Shown in pieces: positions 28,001 to 39,000 of a stretch of DNA of 64,000 nucleotides. Location of the stretch: positions 58,348,622 to 58,412,621 of the forward strand of contig NC_079202.1 of the NCBI RefSeq assembly GCF_026745355.1. Reading direction: 5' to 3'. Both the position numbers and the translations under genes were made by a program. The notes below the pieces were generated by a model. It was not told the origin of the DNA. It saw nothing but the letters and a program-made list of their open reading frames with translations, and did not search any database. Source of the DNA: Beta vulgaris subsp. vulgaris. Its lineage: Eukaryota; Streptophyta; Magnoliopsida; Caryophyllales; Amaranthaceae. Numbering within the stretch: the first letter of the stretch is position 1; each line of letters opens with the position of its first letter.

Positions 28001-31000
28001 TGACAAAGTTTGCATTGCTAATTAAGTAGAGGTTATAGTACTATTAAAGAGGTTAACCTGATGTTTAGCATCTTCCCAAAGCTGATGAAAGTCAACATCC
28101 TTAGGACAAGAATTACAGTAGATAAAAACAGGCCCAAAGACCCTTTTCCATGGCTCTCCATCACCAAATTTTGGCACTAGAGCGTCCCCTGCATAATGTC
28201 CACTATAAAACACCTGTAATGATCAAAATAATTTTGCATCAGTATTAGTTCATACAGAAATAACGTCCTACAGAATAACGCGTACTAATAAACCATGTCT
28301 TTTAAGTATTTGGTACAACTAGCTGTATTTTCACGTACTGATAATGATGTGGGCCCCACGTGGGACGTTAAATTTTGTTTAACGGGCCCACCAGATCGAT
28401 ACTCATAGCTCGGTGTGATTTGCCAAAACCCTGTAGGCTGGTCAGTGGAAATCCAGCCATGGACTAGAATGTCTTTGTTATCACATGAATATTGGTACTT
28501 GTCATCAACCTGTACAATAACACAATCTATTTAGTCTGAAAATACATAAAACTAAAACATACTATTATTTATCTATATGGAAAGAAAAAAAAAAGTACCT
28601 CTCCTTTGAGTTCTGGTTCTATAGGGTTTGTAAGCAAAACAGCTTCAGCGTAGGCAAGCTTTTCGCACCTTCCAGGCATTCTATCATCAGGCAAAGGCAT
28701 AAACCTTTGCCTGTTATCTGCAATTGCCATGTAGTGAAACCTATAATACACAAAATGTAATCGTGTAATTAGAATAACATCTCACCCTCTTTTGGAAGCT
28801 TTGATACTCTAGTTTAAATTAATATATAGATTATAGAACATAATTTACATATATATACTCTAAGGTATCCACTATTTATAAGGCTTTTTTCGCTCATCAG
28901 TCATCACTATCTTTAATTGTATGTACGCCATGAGTCCCCCCTTCCCAACAAAACAAAGAAAGTAGTTTCCTTATACCATTGCTTGTTGAGCTTAAATGTG
29001 ATCCTAGTTTCGCCCATGCTGAAGCTGGGCCAATCGTTCATATGCTCATAGATAGCATAGGTGTAGAACCCAGATGAGCCGCGCAGCATAATAAACCTAG
29101 AAGAATATCAATATCATGAACAAATGAGATACATAAGTGTGTTACAGCATAGGATTATCTAATACTTGAAGGAGGAAATTAGTGTACTGGTACAGAACAA
29201 GTGATTCTAAATTTAAGAATGAAGGAATGACCTTTTATCAATGTTCAAGGGAACTAACTTGCCCTTAAGTGAGGGATCCCATTGTCTACTAAAGGAAACT
29301 TCCACCTGATCATCATTTGACATAATCACCTGAAAATTTGTTGCTTTAATCCTGCATATAATTAGCCCAAATACCTTTGTCAGATAAGTACTTAAAAGGC
29401 CTAAATTATCAATCATAAACAAATATAATCCATAAATTTCTTGAAATCATAGAAAGGTGAAGGTGAGAAGAACAAACGTGTCAAATGTCCCTGGTGTAGT
29501 ATCATCATTCCAAACAAGATCCCAATACCTGCATACACAAGACAGTTACTAAATCATAAAACAAGCGACACTATCCATCATTTCACATTGACTTTCGCAT
29601 TCCCAATAGAACAATTTTGATCATCGATATATCTATTACTAAAAATTATATGTAACTAGATACATGGAGACAAAGTTAGAAATCGAACTAGTTGTATATA
29701 ATAACACTTGTTTTTTATGACTTCATATGCTTCATATCAAATGACTTGTACAAAATCAAAGTGCTACAATTACATAAAATGGAGTGCGTACTAGTTTTCT
29801 CTTATTAAAACGATTAGAGTAGAGAGTAAATATAGCAAGAAGATTGTACAAAGTTGATAATCTCACCCTCTATTGTCCTCAACATTTCGACTTTCAAGCA
29901 AGTTGTCAATGCCATTATAAGCTATTCCAGTGACAATTCCTCCTGGTTTCGATATTGTCACTCGAGCTATGCCATTGTCCAATACTACCTGTAAGGATAT
30001 AGCATGATTCCATCCAAAAACATTAAAAAAGCATGTATAAGAATTTAATTCTCATTTTTTAATATCAAGCAAACATTTAATAGACAAATTTAAGTCTCTA
30101 AGAATTCAATTTCTTCCTTTGTAAAGAAGAGAGATTATTTCTAGGTAGATAAGAACAAAGATACCCCTCATTGTTTTGCTCATACAACTTGGTGAACTTG
30201 GATTTCTACTACATCCTTTCAAAGGTAGTCAATTGAGTGTTTCATATGATTATTATGCTAGTCTGACCAATTCGAAATTAGGGTGTGTTCTTTTTAATTG
30301 ATTTTGGCATGATTGAACATGTTAAGAGTATAACCCACATGTGAGTTGAGAATAGTTGTCTCACATTGAAGAAATAGAGAGAGAATGACTAATATATGGA
30401 TCGGTGGGTTACTCCAACCTTGTATGTGGTCGAACTCTCCCCCGAAGTGGGATTGTGTTTGACCTAATGAAGTTTATTAGCTAGATATATTTTTTTGAAA
30501 TAAGTTGAATAAGACACTATCCTATTAGTCATATAACCAATTCGACAATGGAAATTATTTCTAAAAGTTTGCCCAATTTGACCTGTCCCCAAAGTTGCTA
30601 GGGCTTGGGCAGATTTTTTGGGCCCGGACTGTTTTTTTGTTTGAAACGGGCTTTGAGCAACATGAAAATAATTTTTTAGTTCAAGTTTTGGTCCGGGCCG
30701 ATTTTGACCCGATAAAATGGGTGTTTGGCACAAAAATTTGGCTCGGCCAACATGTGAGCAATTTTTTTTGGCGGTGGCCCGACCCGGCCTGACATTTGAT
30801 CACTCTAAGCTGCATAAACAGGAAAGGTAGTTGGCATGCTTTCTCTATTCCTCATCCATGAGGGAGATTTTTCCCTAGACTCCTAGAGCTCTAAATAAAT
30901 TTTTGGGTTTCACCTTTCCATCTGCTTAAGATATGTTCTCTACATCTTATATTTACTTTTTTTTTTTTCTGAGGGGTACATCTTATATTTACTTAATTTT

Positions 31001-32091
31001 GGAAAAAAAATTAAGAAAAGTCAGAAAAAATAAGTAAAAAGTTAACAAAAGGTAGAGAGTAGTTTGAAAAGCTCATAAAAAATGAAAGAAATTCAGGAAA
31101 AAAAAAGGTGAATCCCTTATTTCATAACAGAGGAAGTATAAGTTTTGCATCAATGTACTACACTCTTTTAGAGACGAAAAAACCTTAATCTACTCAATAG
31201 GTAAATTAGGCAATTTACATGAGAAAAGATAACAAGTCGTCAAAATTGATTTAGAAAGGAGTTAATGCAATTTAACTCAACCATCCAAAAACTTGGAAGA
31301 GTGTGTTTTCACACCAAAACAAGACAATTCTTTTCTTTTTGTTAGGCTAGATAACTAATCCGAAAACCAACCCCTACTACGCTACCAGCTTGCAAGTCAC
31401 ACAAGTTCATACGGTGGGTACAAAGTTAAACAGCACCAGGAGACAATACCATAAGTGAAATCCCCAACATATTATTGAAATAAAGATTCGAACCTTAGAC
31501 AATATACTGGAATTTGAAGTGAAACCCCACTAAACTACCACCTCTCAATCAAAACAAAACAATTCATATACTTCCTCCATTTGTTTAGATGTTACACTTT
31601 CTATTTTAGGAAGTTTTAAATTAGATGTTATACTTTTATTTTGGATAATAACTTCTTTCTATCTCTCTCCTATCACATGTTCACATGAGACCCTTTTGTT
31701 TTTCATTCTCTCTATCTCTCTCCTCTCCAAAAATTACATAGGAGTCCGTGATTTTAACATCTAATAAAAAACGGAGGAAGTATCATATTTCTAAAGTATG
31801 TTTATCAAATTGTTACCAAAATATCTAATAAAGTAATAATATGCGTCGTTAAATGTACCTAGCTTAAACTATCAACAATCAAGTCTCAAGAAACAAACAA
31901 ACAAACCAACAGAACAAACATTCTAAACCACATAATCAAAACATGGAAAATTAATAATAAAAAAAAGCACCGACACTTACATAACGATCCAAAATCTGAA
32001 GCTGAACAGCTTGAGCAGTTGGTGCATCTGGGCCTGGCTCAACTCCTCCACCCCCACAACATCCACACATCCATGAATTCGTTTTCGACAT
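25019..32091 (-). CDS. Rhamnogalacturonate lyase 2 (PL4), intact
   Basis: Same pectin lyase family as its neighbours. Exons: 31981-32091, 29867-29988, 29478-29528, 29232-29351, 28977-29096, 28599-28740, 28339-28509, 28058-28213, 27864-27970, 27465-27555, 27167-27308, 26776-26932, 26203-26319, 26004-26127, 25019-25267; sum 1980 bases, 659 residues plus stop, all GT-AG. The lyase domain spans about residues 28-230 (VVLDNGIARVTISKPGG, GYWDLVW, PLNIDKRFIMLRGSSGFYTY), a fibronectin-III-like domain about 373-445 (GYQFWTTADENG), and a carbohydrate-binding-like domain runs to the C-terminus (MGDLVYEPLRDGPTLWEIG, ARHGIHGLYWLYN). The N-terminus has no hydrophobic signal peptide; it begins MSKTNSWMCGCCGGGG, rich in cysteine and glycine. 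Exon sizes match lyases 1 and 3 apart from exons 1, 3 and 15. Export to the wall would need another route or an unseen alternative first exon. Confidence 0.93.
25317..25484. mobile_element. MITE in lyase-2 intron 14
   Basis: GGGCCAGTTCTTTTCGGC at the left pairs with the complement of GCTGGGGAAAACAATTGCCA at the right. CTGAACTGAATT and AACTAAACTAAACTGAACTG subterminal repeats. Same family as 5650-5734. Confidence 0.55.
26490..26692 (+). mobile_element. TRIM retroelement in lyase-2 intron 12
   Basis: A direct repeat starting TGATAGAGTATTAAACTATT occurs at 26490 and 26622. The right copy is a full LTR of 71 bp ending CCTTTGATA; the left copy breaks off after about 49 bp, and the primer-binding region is lost. 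A perfect 5-bp ATTAC flanks the element (26485-26489 and 26693-26697). Same family, opposite orientation, as 18214-18476. Confidence 0.75.
27617..27816. mobile_element. Stowaway-like MITE in lyase-2 intron 9
   Basis: TACTCCCTCGTTTCTCAAGT on the left pairs with the complement of ATTAGAGAACGGAGGGAGTA on the right; interior arms AGTTGTTCCAATTGA and the like. 200 bp with TA ends. It ends about 50 bases from exon 9. Confidence 0.75.
30570..30806. mobile_element. GC-rich hAT-like element in lyase-2 intron 1, left end lost
   Basis: The right end TTTGATCACTCT and the preceding GGCCCGACCCGGCC match the right ends of the elements at 37912-38146 and 40993-41274. The left end is degraded and its coordinate approximate. 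Confidence 0.5.
31331..31548 (-). mobile_element. SINE in lyase-2 intron 1
   Basis: On the minus strand: A-box-like GAGGTGGTAGTTTAGTGGGG, then B-box-like AAGGTTCGAATCTT, then TCAATAATATGTTGGGG, ending in an A-rich tail (T-rich on plus at about 31331-31340). The same order recurs on the plus strand at 49565-49751. Confidence 0.6.
31569..31782. mobile_element. MITE, family B, in lyase-2 intron 1
   Basis: TACTTCCTCCATTTGTTTAG on the left pairs with TAATAAAAAACGGAGGAAGTA on the right. The interior (ATGTTACACTTT, CACATGTTCACATGAGACCC) is shared, inverted, with 43988-44209. Confidence 0.75.
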
Positions 32092-32189
32092 TCTTTTAAA
32101 TTCCTTTTTTTATATTCTTCTAATATTCTTTAGTAAAACCTTATTATATAATAAATATCATATAATCTCTCATAGTTTTCTGCAATTTT

Positions 32190-32220
32190 ACTAGTTTCGC
32201 CGCATATATATATATATGGA
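32190..32220 (-). promoter_or_regulatory. Candidate TATA region of lyase 2
   Basis: ATATATATATATAT run about 110 bases upstream of the lyase-2 ATG (minus strand), flanked by GC-richer sequence. Position suits a TATA box; no other promoter element recognised. Confidence 0.4.
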
Positions 32221-32566
32221 CCGCCTCTAATAAGGCTGCAGTCTTAGTTTATAGTTTATATTATAAGTATTAGTAAGAACTAGAATTAAAGCATCATTAA
32301 TCTAAGTTTTTTTTGGGAGTTGTTTTAAGGTTTCTTTTCTAACTCTTGACTTGGTCGCAAACTCAAACTCACTTGGTGGATGTTCTTAGTGAGGACGTAC
32401 AATCCAAGATTTTGTATAAATTAACGATCTTTTTATTATTTTGATTGTGGAGGATTTAAGGTGAGAAAATAAAGTGTGTTTTCTTTTTTTATTTGAGGGG
32501 AGGGTATATCTCTATTTTATATATGAACTTTCGATTTTTTGATGTCTACTTTTAATTACTTAAGTA

Positions 32567-32906
32567 TAGGCCTGGACATGGGTTGAGTTTGGAGAAATGG
32601 TGGGTTGGGGCTAAAATTTCCAGATTTTGTCCACTAGCCTGCTGGCCGGACTCGTGCCTTCTGCGGATTGACCCGTATTTTATGTTATTTTTTTTGGATT
32701 TTTGACAGTTTTAGGCTAAAAAACAAAGGCTTGCTGGTCATCTAGGCGGGCTCGTGCCGGTGCGAAACTGAAATAAAATTTCTTGATCGTGATAGGCCCA
32801 CGTAGCGGACAACGGACCGGACTGTGCCTCGAGTAGGCTCATGCCGGGCCAGACCCAAATTGTGCCGGCCCGGCCCACGTGCTAGCTCGGGCCATGCCCA
32901 CCTCTA
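32567..32906. mobile_element. GC-rich hAT-like element
   Basis: TAGGCCTGGACATGGGTT at the left pairs with GGGCCATGCCCACCTCTA at the right. Subterminal CCGGCCCGGCCC repeats. The flanking 8-mers CTTAAGTA and GCTAAATA agree at only five positions, so it is older than its neighbours. Confidence 0.55.
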
Positions 32907-32922
32907 GCTAAATACCCTCAAC

Positions 32923-34436
32923 TAAGGCTGGCAAAAGCTGACACGACACGATAACACGACACGAACACGACCTGAAAAAACCGGGTTAGGGTTGAGATTT
33001 TCGACACGAAAAGTTAAATGGGTCGACACGAACACGACCTGAAAGTAAAATGGGTTAGGTTAAGGTTGAATTTTCTAACACGAAACCAACCTGAATTGAC
33101 CTGAAAATTTAAAAGCCCAAAAAAAAAATCATTTAGTCCGATAAATCAAAAACTATCAGAATTTTATTTAAGCCCAAAATAAACTTTGAGCCCAAACTTA
33201 AAATAAACCCTAAGATTCATTTCTCAACTTTAGGTTAGCATTCACCAGTCAACCGCCGCTTTCTTTTTTTTCCATTTCAAAAAGACTGAAGAACTTTCAT
33301 CTCTCTCTCTCTCTTAATCTCTTCGTTCTTCTCTCAAAAAATCAGAAAAAAAAAAAAAATCGAAAAATCAAATAAAATTAAGAGAAGATTGTACAACAAA
33401 CTTTAAGGTAATGTTCCTTCTTTGTTGATCTTATTCCAGTAATTGCATGTTTGTTTTTGAAGTTATTACATGTTTATTTTTGAAGTAATTACAAGTTTTT
33501 TTTCGAACTAATTACATGTTGATTGTCGATTAATTATGTGACTAATTTTGTAGTAATTTTATGACTAATTTTTGAGTAATTACTTACATAATTTTCGAGT
33601 AAATATATATACAATTTTAGAGTAATTGTATGACTTATTTGTTATTTTTGTCCGTTATATAGTTTTATATATACTCTGTACAATTTCTTATTTCTTTCAA
33701 TTCATGCTTGAATCTTTATTCTTAACTAATTATTTATTAACTTGTTTGTATTGTAGCACATATGGATCCTCAGCTTGAGAACTTGTGTGGGAGTGTGATG
33801 AATCTAAAGGTGGACAATATGAAGGATGATACACCAATCGCGAGTCCGGCAATGAGCTCCGATTTTAATGGAAGTAGTTCTAAGAAATGAGAAAACTTTG
33901 AACTTTGGTCTTGATATGAACTGTGAACTTTGTTTTTGGTTGTGATTTGGGAACTCTGAACTTTAATTTAATTTGTGGTTTGTAAACATTAATATGGGAT
34001 GCATTTGAATTTACATTTTGGATGTCAACATGAACACCACACTTTGTAACTTCATGGTTTGACACTTGACAGCTTGCAGATTAATGTGGATTAATCATTA
34101 TTGTGGAATTGTGGATGCATTCTGTAAAATCATGGTTTGATAGTTTTTTAATATCAGGTTGTAAGTAGGTTTCAAACGGGTTACGGGTTCGGGTCAACCT
34201 GAAAATTTCAGGTCAAAACAGGTTCACTTAACCCGGTTCGAATTATGTCTTAAAAAAAAAAAAAAATCAGGTCAAACAGATCAGGTCAGGTCAACCCGAA
34301 AAAAAACAGATCAGGTTAGGTTTCAATTATTTGACCCGAAAAGTAAACGGATCAGGTTAGGGTTGGGGGATAGCTGACCCGTTTAGATATGACCCGAACA
34401 CGAACACGACACGACCTGATCTGTTTGCCAGCCCTA
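32923..34436 (+). mobile_element. 1.5-kb hAT element with transposase N-terminal remnant
   Basis: It starts TAAGGCTGGCAAAAGC and ends TTTGCCAGCCCTA, imperfect inverted ends, and is flanked by a perfect 8-bp CCCTCAAC duplication (32915-32922 and 34437-34444). Both ends carry CACGACACGA and GACCTGA-type subterminal repeats. Inside, a short frame at about 33762-33890 begins MDPQLENLCGSVMNLKVDNM and ends at a stop after SDFNGSSSKK. This resembles the region before the BED zinc finger of plant hAT transposases, though the similarity is from memory. No catalytic core is present, so it is non-autonomous. Confidence 0.88.
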
Positions 34437-34444
34437 CCCTCAAC

Positions 34445-35110
34445 TATCAACAAATTATAAATATTACAAAATCAATACAAAAACTCTATTATATATGGTA
34501 ATACATGGGTACACCAAAAAAATTAAATAAAGAAAAAGAAAAAAATAATAAAGAAGGCTAACTACTTACTTGAATGAAGAATTTTATATGTTTTCGCACG
34601 TATCACATGCATATAAGACTAGTATAATATATATATTAGTTAGTGGACAATAGTTGATTGGGATCATACTGTGTTTTAAAAAAAATTGGAGTTGTGAGGT
34701 AAGCAATTGAAGAGATTAAGAAGTTAGTGTGTGATGTGGATTATGTAGTTTTGGTTTCACAAGACTTCTAACTAAGTAACTAATTATGAACTATTTTTGG
34801 AGTTTGTTTGAGATATAGAGATGGAATAGATTCGTAGTTTTTTATTTTAAGTAAATAGGGTGTCATAGGTATGATTGAAATGGCTAATATGTCATATGTG
34901 TACATAAGAGCCAATGCATCATGCATGTATGGTGTTTTCGAGAGTATGGAAGGAAGGTTCTCTCGGCTATATCATTGTATATAGAAAGTTGTTTTTGGTA
35001 CTCTTATGATTACAAAATAATTTGGATTTTAGTTAGGATTCGGATGTTTCTTTTACAATTTCTTGTTCAAAAGAATCTCAAAGATATGAGGATGAATTTT
35101 TTAAAAAGTT
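34445..35110. other. Spacer without recognised genes
   Basis: AT-rich sequence between the hAT element and the lyase-3 3' flank. Nothing recognised. Confidence 0.35.
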
Positions 35111-35115
35111 CTCAT

Positions 35116-35190
35116 GTTATGGTTGTGAACCCCTGACTTTAGGGGTCAAGACGGAGCGCTCTACCCACTTGAGCTAACTCCTATCCTTGC
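35116..35190 (-). mobile_element. tRNA-derived SINE head
   Basis: On the minus strand TAGCTCAAGTGGGTAGAGC matches a tRNA D-arm and A-box, and GGTTCACAACC resembles a B-box 33 bases further on. The 3' acceptor strand and a foldable T-arm are absent, so it is not a working tRNA gene. Confidence 0.55.
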
Positions 35191-35304
35191 TGCTGAAAAA
35201 TGATAAATTAATACCAAAACCAACATGGACATAGTTCAAAAATATAGATGGTGCAATTGCAAAAGTGGCATGCGTGTGAGTAGTAAGAGGCGGCTAAGGC
35301 CATG

Positions 35305-35598
35305 TACAGGGTGAGCAACTGTACAGGGCTCTTAAAATATAAGGGGCCCAATTTTATTTTTTGTCCTTCTAAAGGGAAAACAAAACCTAACTCTAATTAC
35401 AGACTATTCCTTTTCAATTTTATAGAGGGTAAAGTTGGATGCAAACTTAAAGAAATTTCTAGTTGGTGTTTCCTCTCCTCTTATTCTCCAAAGAAGACCA
35501 TTAATGACTCTTCCATCTCTTCCTATATTCACCGAAAAAATTTAATTTTTATAATTTAATTGAGCACAGGGCCCCTAATTTTATGAGACGACCCTGTG
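35305..35598. repeat. Interspersed repeat ending in AGGGCCCC arms
   Basis: TACAGGGCTCTTAAAATATA followed by GGGGCCC pairs with CAGGGCCCCTAATTTTATGA near the right end, giving an inverted repeat of about 290 bp. A related copy lies at about 51959-52196. Class unknown. Confidence 0.45.
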
Positions 35599-36060
35599 AG
35601 TAGTGGTTGTTAGTATGTTACACAATAAGTTATCGTGTAGTAACAATTACACTCAAGACTTTGTGATTAGTAATTGGTTTTAGGTTGTATAAAAAATATT
35701 AATTGGTTTTAGGATAAAACCTCACTTGTATTTGTGTATGATCATACTCTTCTCGGTGTTGGCCTGAATGCTGACCACACGGATCTTTATAAGTGTGTGT
35801 GGATGGGCAACTTATAAGAATTTGTGAAATTTTGGTCAATAATATGTGCAACTTTAGACATCAACTTAACTGTTACTAGTTTGATTGACAAATGCGTCAC
35901 TAATATTGATCTTGATCAAAGTTCCCTTTATTGCTTAAGCTTAAACTTTAATTAGAAAATTAGCATGGCATAAACAACATTAAACATAATTTTCGTCCTT
36001 ACATTTATCTGTATACATCTCAAAGAAATACGGAGTAAACCCTAATTACAAACTTCGACT

Positions 36061-39000
36061 TTAATCATCAGTAGTATCTGGCGGTCCTTCAAGACGAATG
36101 TAGTCATACATGATACCAACAAAAGGAGTCCCACCTTTTGCTTGAGTCAAATAGATTGTATTATATTTATCACCTTGTACAAGCTTAGTTCCATGTATAT
36201 CTGCAGTGAATAGTCTGTAAAGTCCATGAATTCCATGTCTTGCAATCGCGTTATCTTTCCCTATTAGTCCTGTTGTGAATTCCGGAGGGTTTGCTTTTGC
36301 ATCGTTTACTCGAACCTATCCAATTTCCCATACATGCGAACATTTTATTTCAGTTGTCACATTGTCCCAGCATCTCATAATTACAGACAATGGAAGAATT
36401 TCGGAGATAGAAAAGTAAAACTTTTATTGTTTTTTCTATAATTTGTAGCTAATTACCTGTAATTCTGCTAGGTTTGCAGTTGCAAGTGCAATTCTCAATT
36501 TATAGACTCCATTTTGGTTCACGTCCTCAAGTTTGAACTTGATTTGCCATGTAGTTCCTTGGTACGTATTCCCCTTTTTTCTGCAACATTATGAAGAATT
36601 TCTATTTTTAATTGTTATAATTATATTTATGTATTCTACTCCTTGAAGCAGCACATATGTTTTGCATTAGGCTCATTTTGATGTAACCATGCATCATTTA
36701 CTCATTTCGATTTATTGGATTAATACGAAATCTTATGTTTTTAATTACGTATTTCTTCCTTAAACCATTGTTAAAAAGGCCATTAGCGAAAGACATTACT
36801 AAAAGACTAAGTCAAAGCATGATCTCTTTGCCGTGATCTATTCAACTTATTAAACACGAGCAAAAATTAGTTTCGATTAGTAAAAATATTTAGTTTTAGA
36901 CGACAAATTAAGATCAATTCAATCAAGTAATAATCAGTGGAAGAGAATAAGATAGTACCTTGTGACTTGAGCAAAGAACCAATCTTTTTGGTAATTACTT
37001 TCTCCAATTGTATAGACTAGATCTTCATTAGGATATAATTCGGCATATCTTTCCCATAGACCATACTGTCTAAATCTGATTCAAAAAATAACACAAAAAA
37101 AAAATACAAGTTTTAACATGCATGATACCTAAATTATGGATAATTAGAAAAGAAAACAACAGTAAATTACACAAAATCTCAAAATTCAAGGAACTTCAAT
37201 TATATTCCCTCCGTTTCTTTTTAATCTACGCACTTTCCTTTTTAGTCCGTTTCTTTTTGGTAACATATCACATCTACTTTCTTCTCTTTTCCACCCATGC
37301 ATGTCATTCACTTCTTAATATTTTAACCCACTCTTTTGTTTTTCTCTCACACTTTTCAGTTTGTCTCTCCATCTTTTCAGTTTCTCTCTCATATTTTTGT
37401 AGTTCCTCCTTGATTCTCTCCCAAAGTGAAGTGAGTAAATTAAAATGAAATGGAGGGAGTAAGAGCTAACCTGTCAGGATGATTGAGGTAGAGTTTGTTG
37501 ACATACTTTGGGTTGGGATCAGGTACATAAAATTCTCTAGCTGTTCGATCAGGAACACCAATTTCCCATAGTGTTGGCCCATCACTTGGAGGTTCATACA
37601 CAAGCTCCCCCATGTCAATCTCATCACCTGTTCACATATTAATTTCTTGTTAATACTATCATTTTAAAGTTTACTACAGTGAATTGGAGTTAACCAGCAT
37701 AATCTAGAATTACTGAACTTAGGTAACCTTTTAGACCTTGTTTGGTAAAAACAGGTTTCGGGCAAAATTATAGGTTTGAACTCATATTAGGATACTAGTC
37801 AATCCTCTAATTTGACCAAGTTTTCAGTTTTCAGTTTTCAGCTTAACATTGGTTTTCAGCAGATCCTCAATTGTTACAGATATCTAAATATCATAATTAT
37901 AACATTACAACTTGAGCTGATCATTTTGGCCCGCCCCGCAGTTGAGCCCGGTACGATTTTTTTGGGGCAGGATTTAGGCAAGCCAAAAATGACTTTTTAG
38001 TCTATTTTTTGGCCGGTCCGATTTTGGCCCGAAAAGCTCGTTCATTATGGCCCAAAATAACGGGCTTTAGGCACAAAATCTTGGCCCGGCCTGGCCATAC
38101 CAATGGGCAATTTTTTTAGGCGCGACCTGCTCCATGATCACCTCTAATTACAACAGTCAACATAGACCAATAAAATGTGTTATATTTCCATGTAAAATGG
38201 GAGAAATTTGAAACCTGAATTTATAGAAATATGGTTGTCGCATACGTAGTCTCCTATGAAGCCAGGAACCCAAGCATAAAGATTATAATCACCAGCTCTT
38301 ATATCATTTATGAAGAAATAGCCATCCTCATCCGTTGTTGTCCAAAACTGATAACCCTATTAGCATGCAATAATTTTGGAAAAACAATAAGCATAGTGTG
38401 CATGAATTAGTCTTTAAAAGTGTTAAATTTCGGATTATGTGAAAATGGGCCTGGGTAACCCAATAAGGAGGAGGAGAGTTTAGTCCACTTACAAGTTAGG
38501 AGGTTCCATCCTAAAACCAATTGGTGATAGGAGGAGTAACTCCTTATCTTATAAAGTGGTTTATTCTCTCCTCTTTCTCCAATGTGGGACACTCACAAGT
38601 GGGCATTTCATGGGTTTCAATACACCCCCTCACTTGTGAGTGTCCTTAGAAATTCAGAGCTAACTGGAAAGGTCAGAGTAATAATCCTCTTAGGGGCTGG
38701 ACATCCTGTCGAGGTAATCCTTATCCAGTAGCGATCAAATACCCAGTTTAGACGAGACCCGCAACCCGGGCTCTGATACCATGTTAAATTTCGGATTATG
38801 TGAAAATGGGCCTGGGTAACCCAATAAGGAGGAGGAGAGTTTAGTCCACTTACAAGTTAGGAGGTTCCATCCTAAAACCAATTGGTGATAGGAGGAGTAA
38901 CTCCTTATCTTATAAAGTGGTTTATTCTCTCCTCTTTCTCCAATGTGGGACACTCACAAGTGGGCATTTCATGGGTTTCAATAAAAAGGAAACAAAAATC

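Noticed and set aside
33880..34065. 61-residue minus-strand open frame inside the hAT element
   Set aside because: No similarity to transposase or any family; the plausible transposase remnant is the plus-strand frame just to its left.
35116..35190. tRNA gene on the minus strand
   Set aside because: The D-arm and B-box are tRNA-like, but the acceptor strand does not pair and the anticodon and T-arms do not fold, so I call it a SINE head.
37122..37448. 108-residue open frame on the plus strand
   Set aside because: Its serine/leucine-rich translation comes from the CT-rich arm of the MITE at 37203-37461.
38407..38953. Two near-identical minus-strand open frames (61 and 72 residues)
   Set aside because: They are the same frame in the two LTR copies of a TRIM, not duplicated genes.
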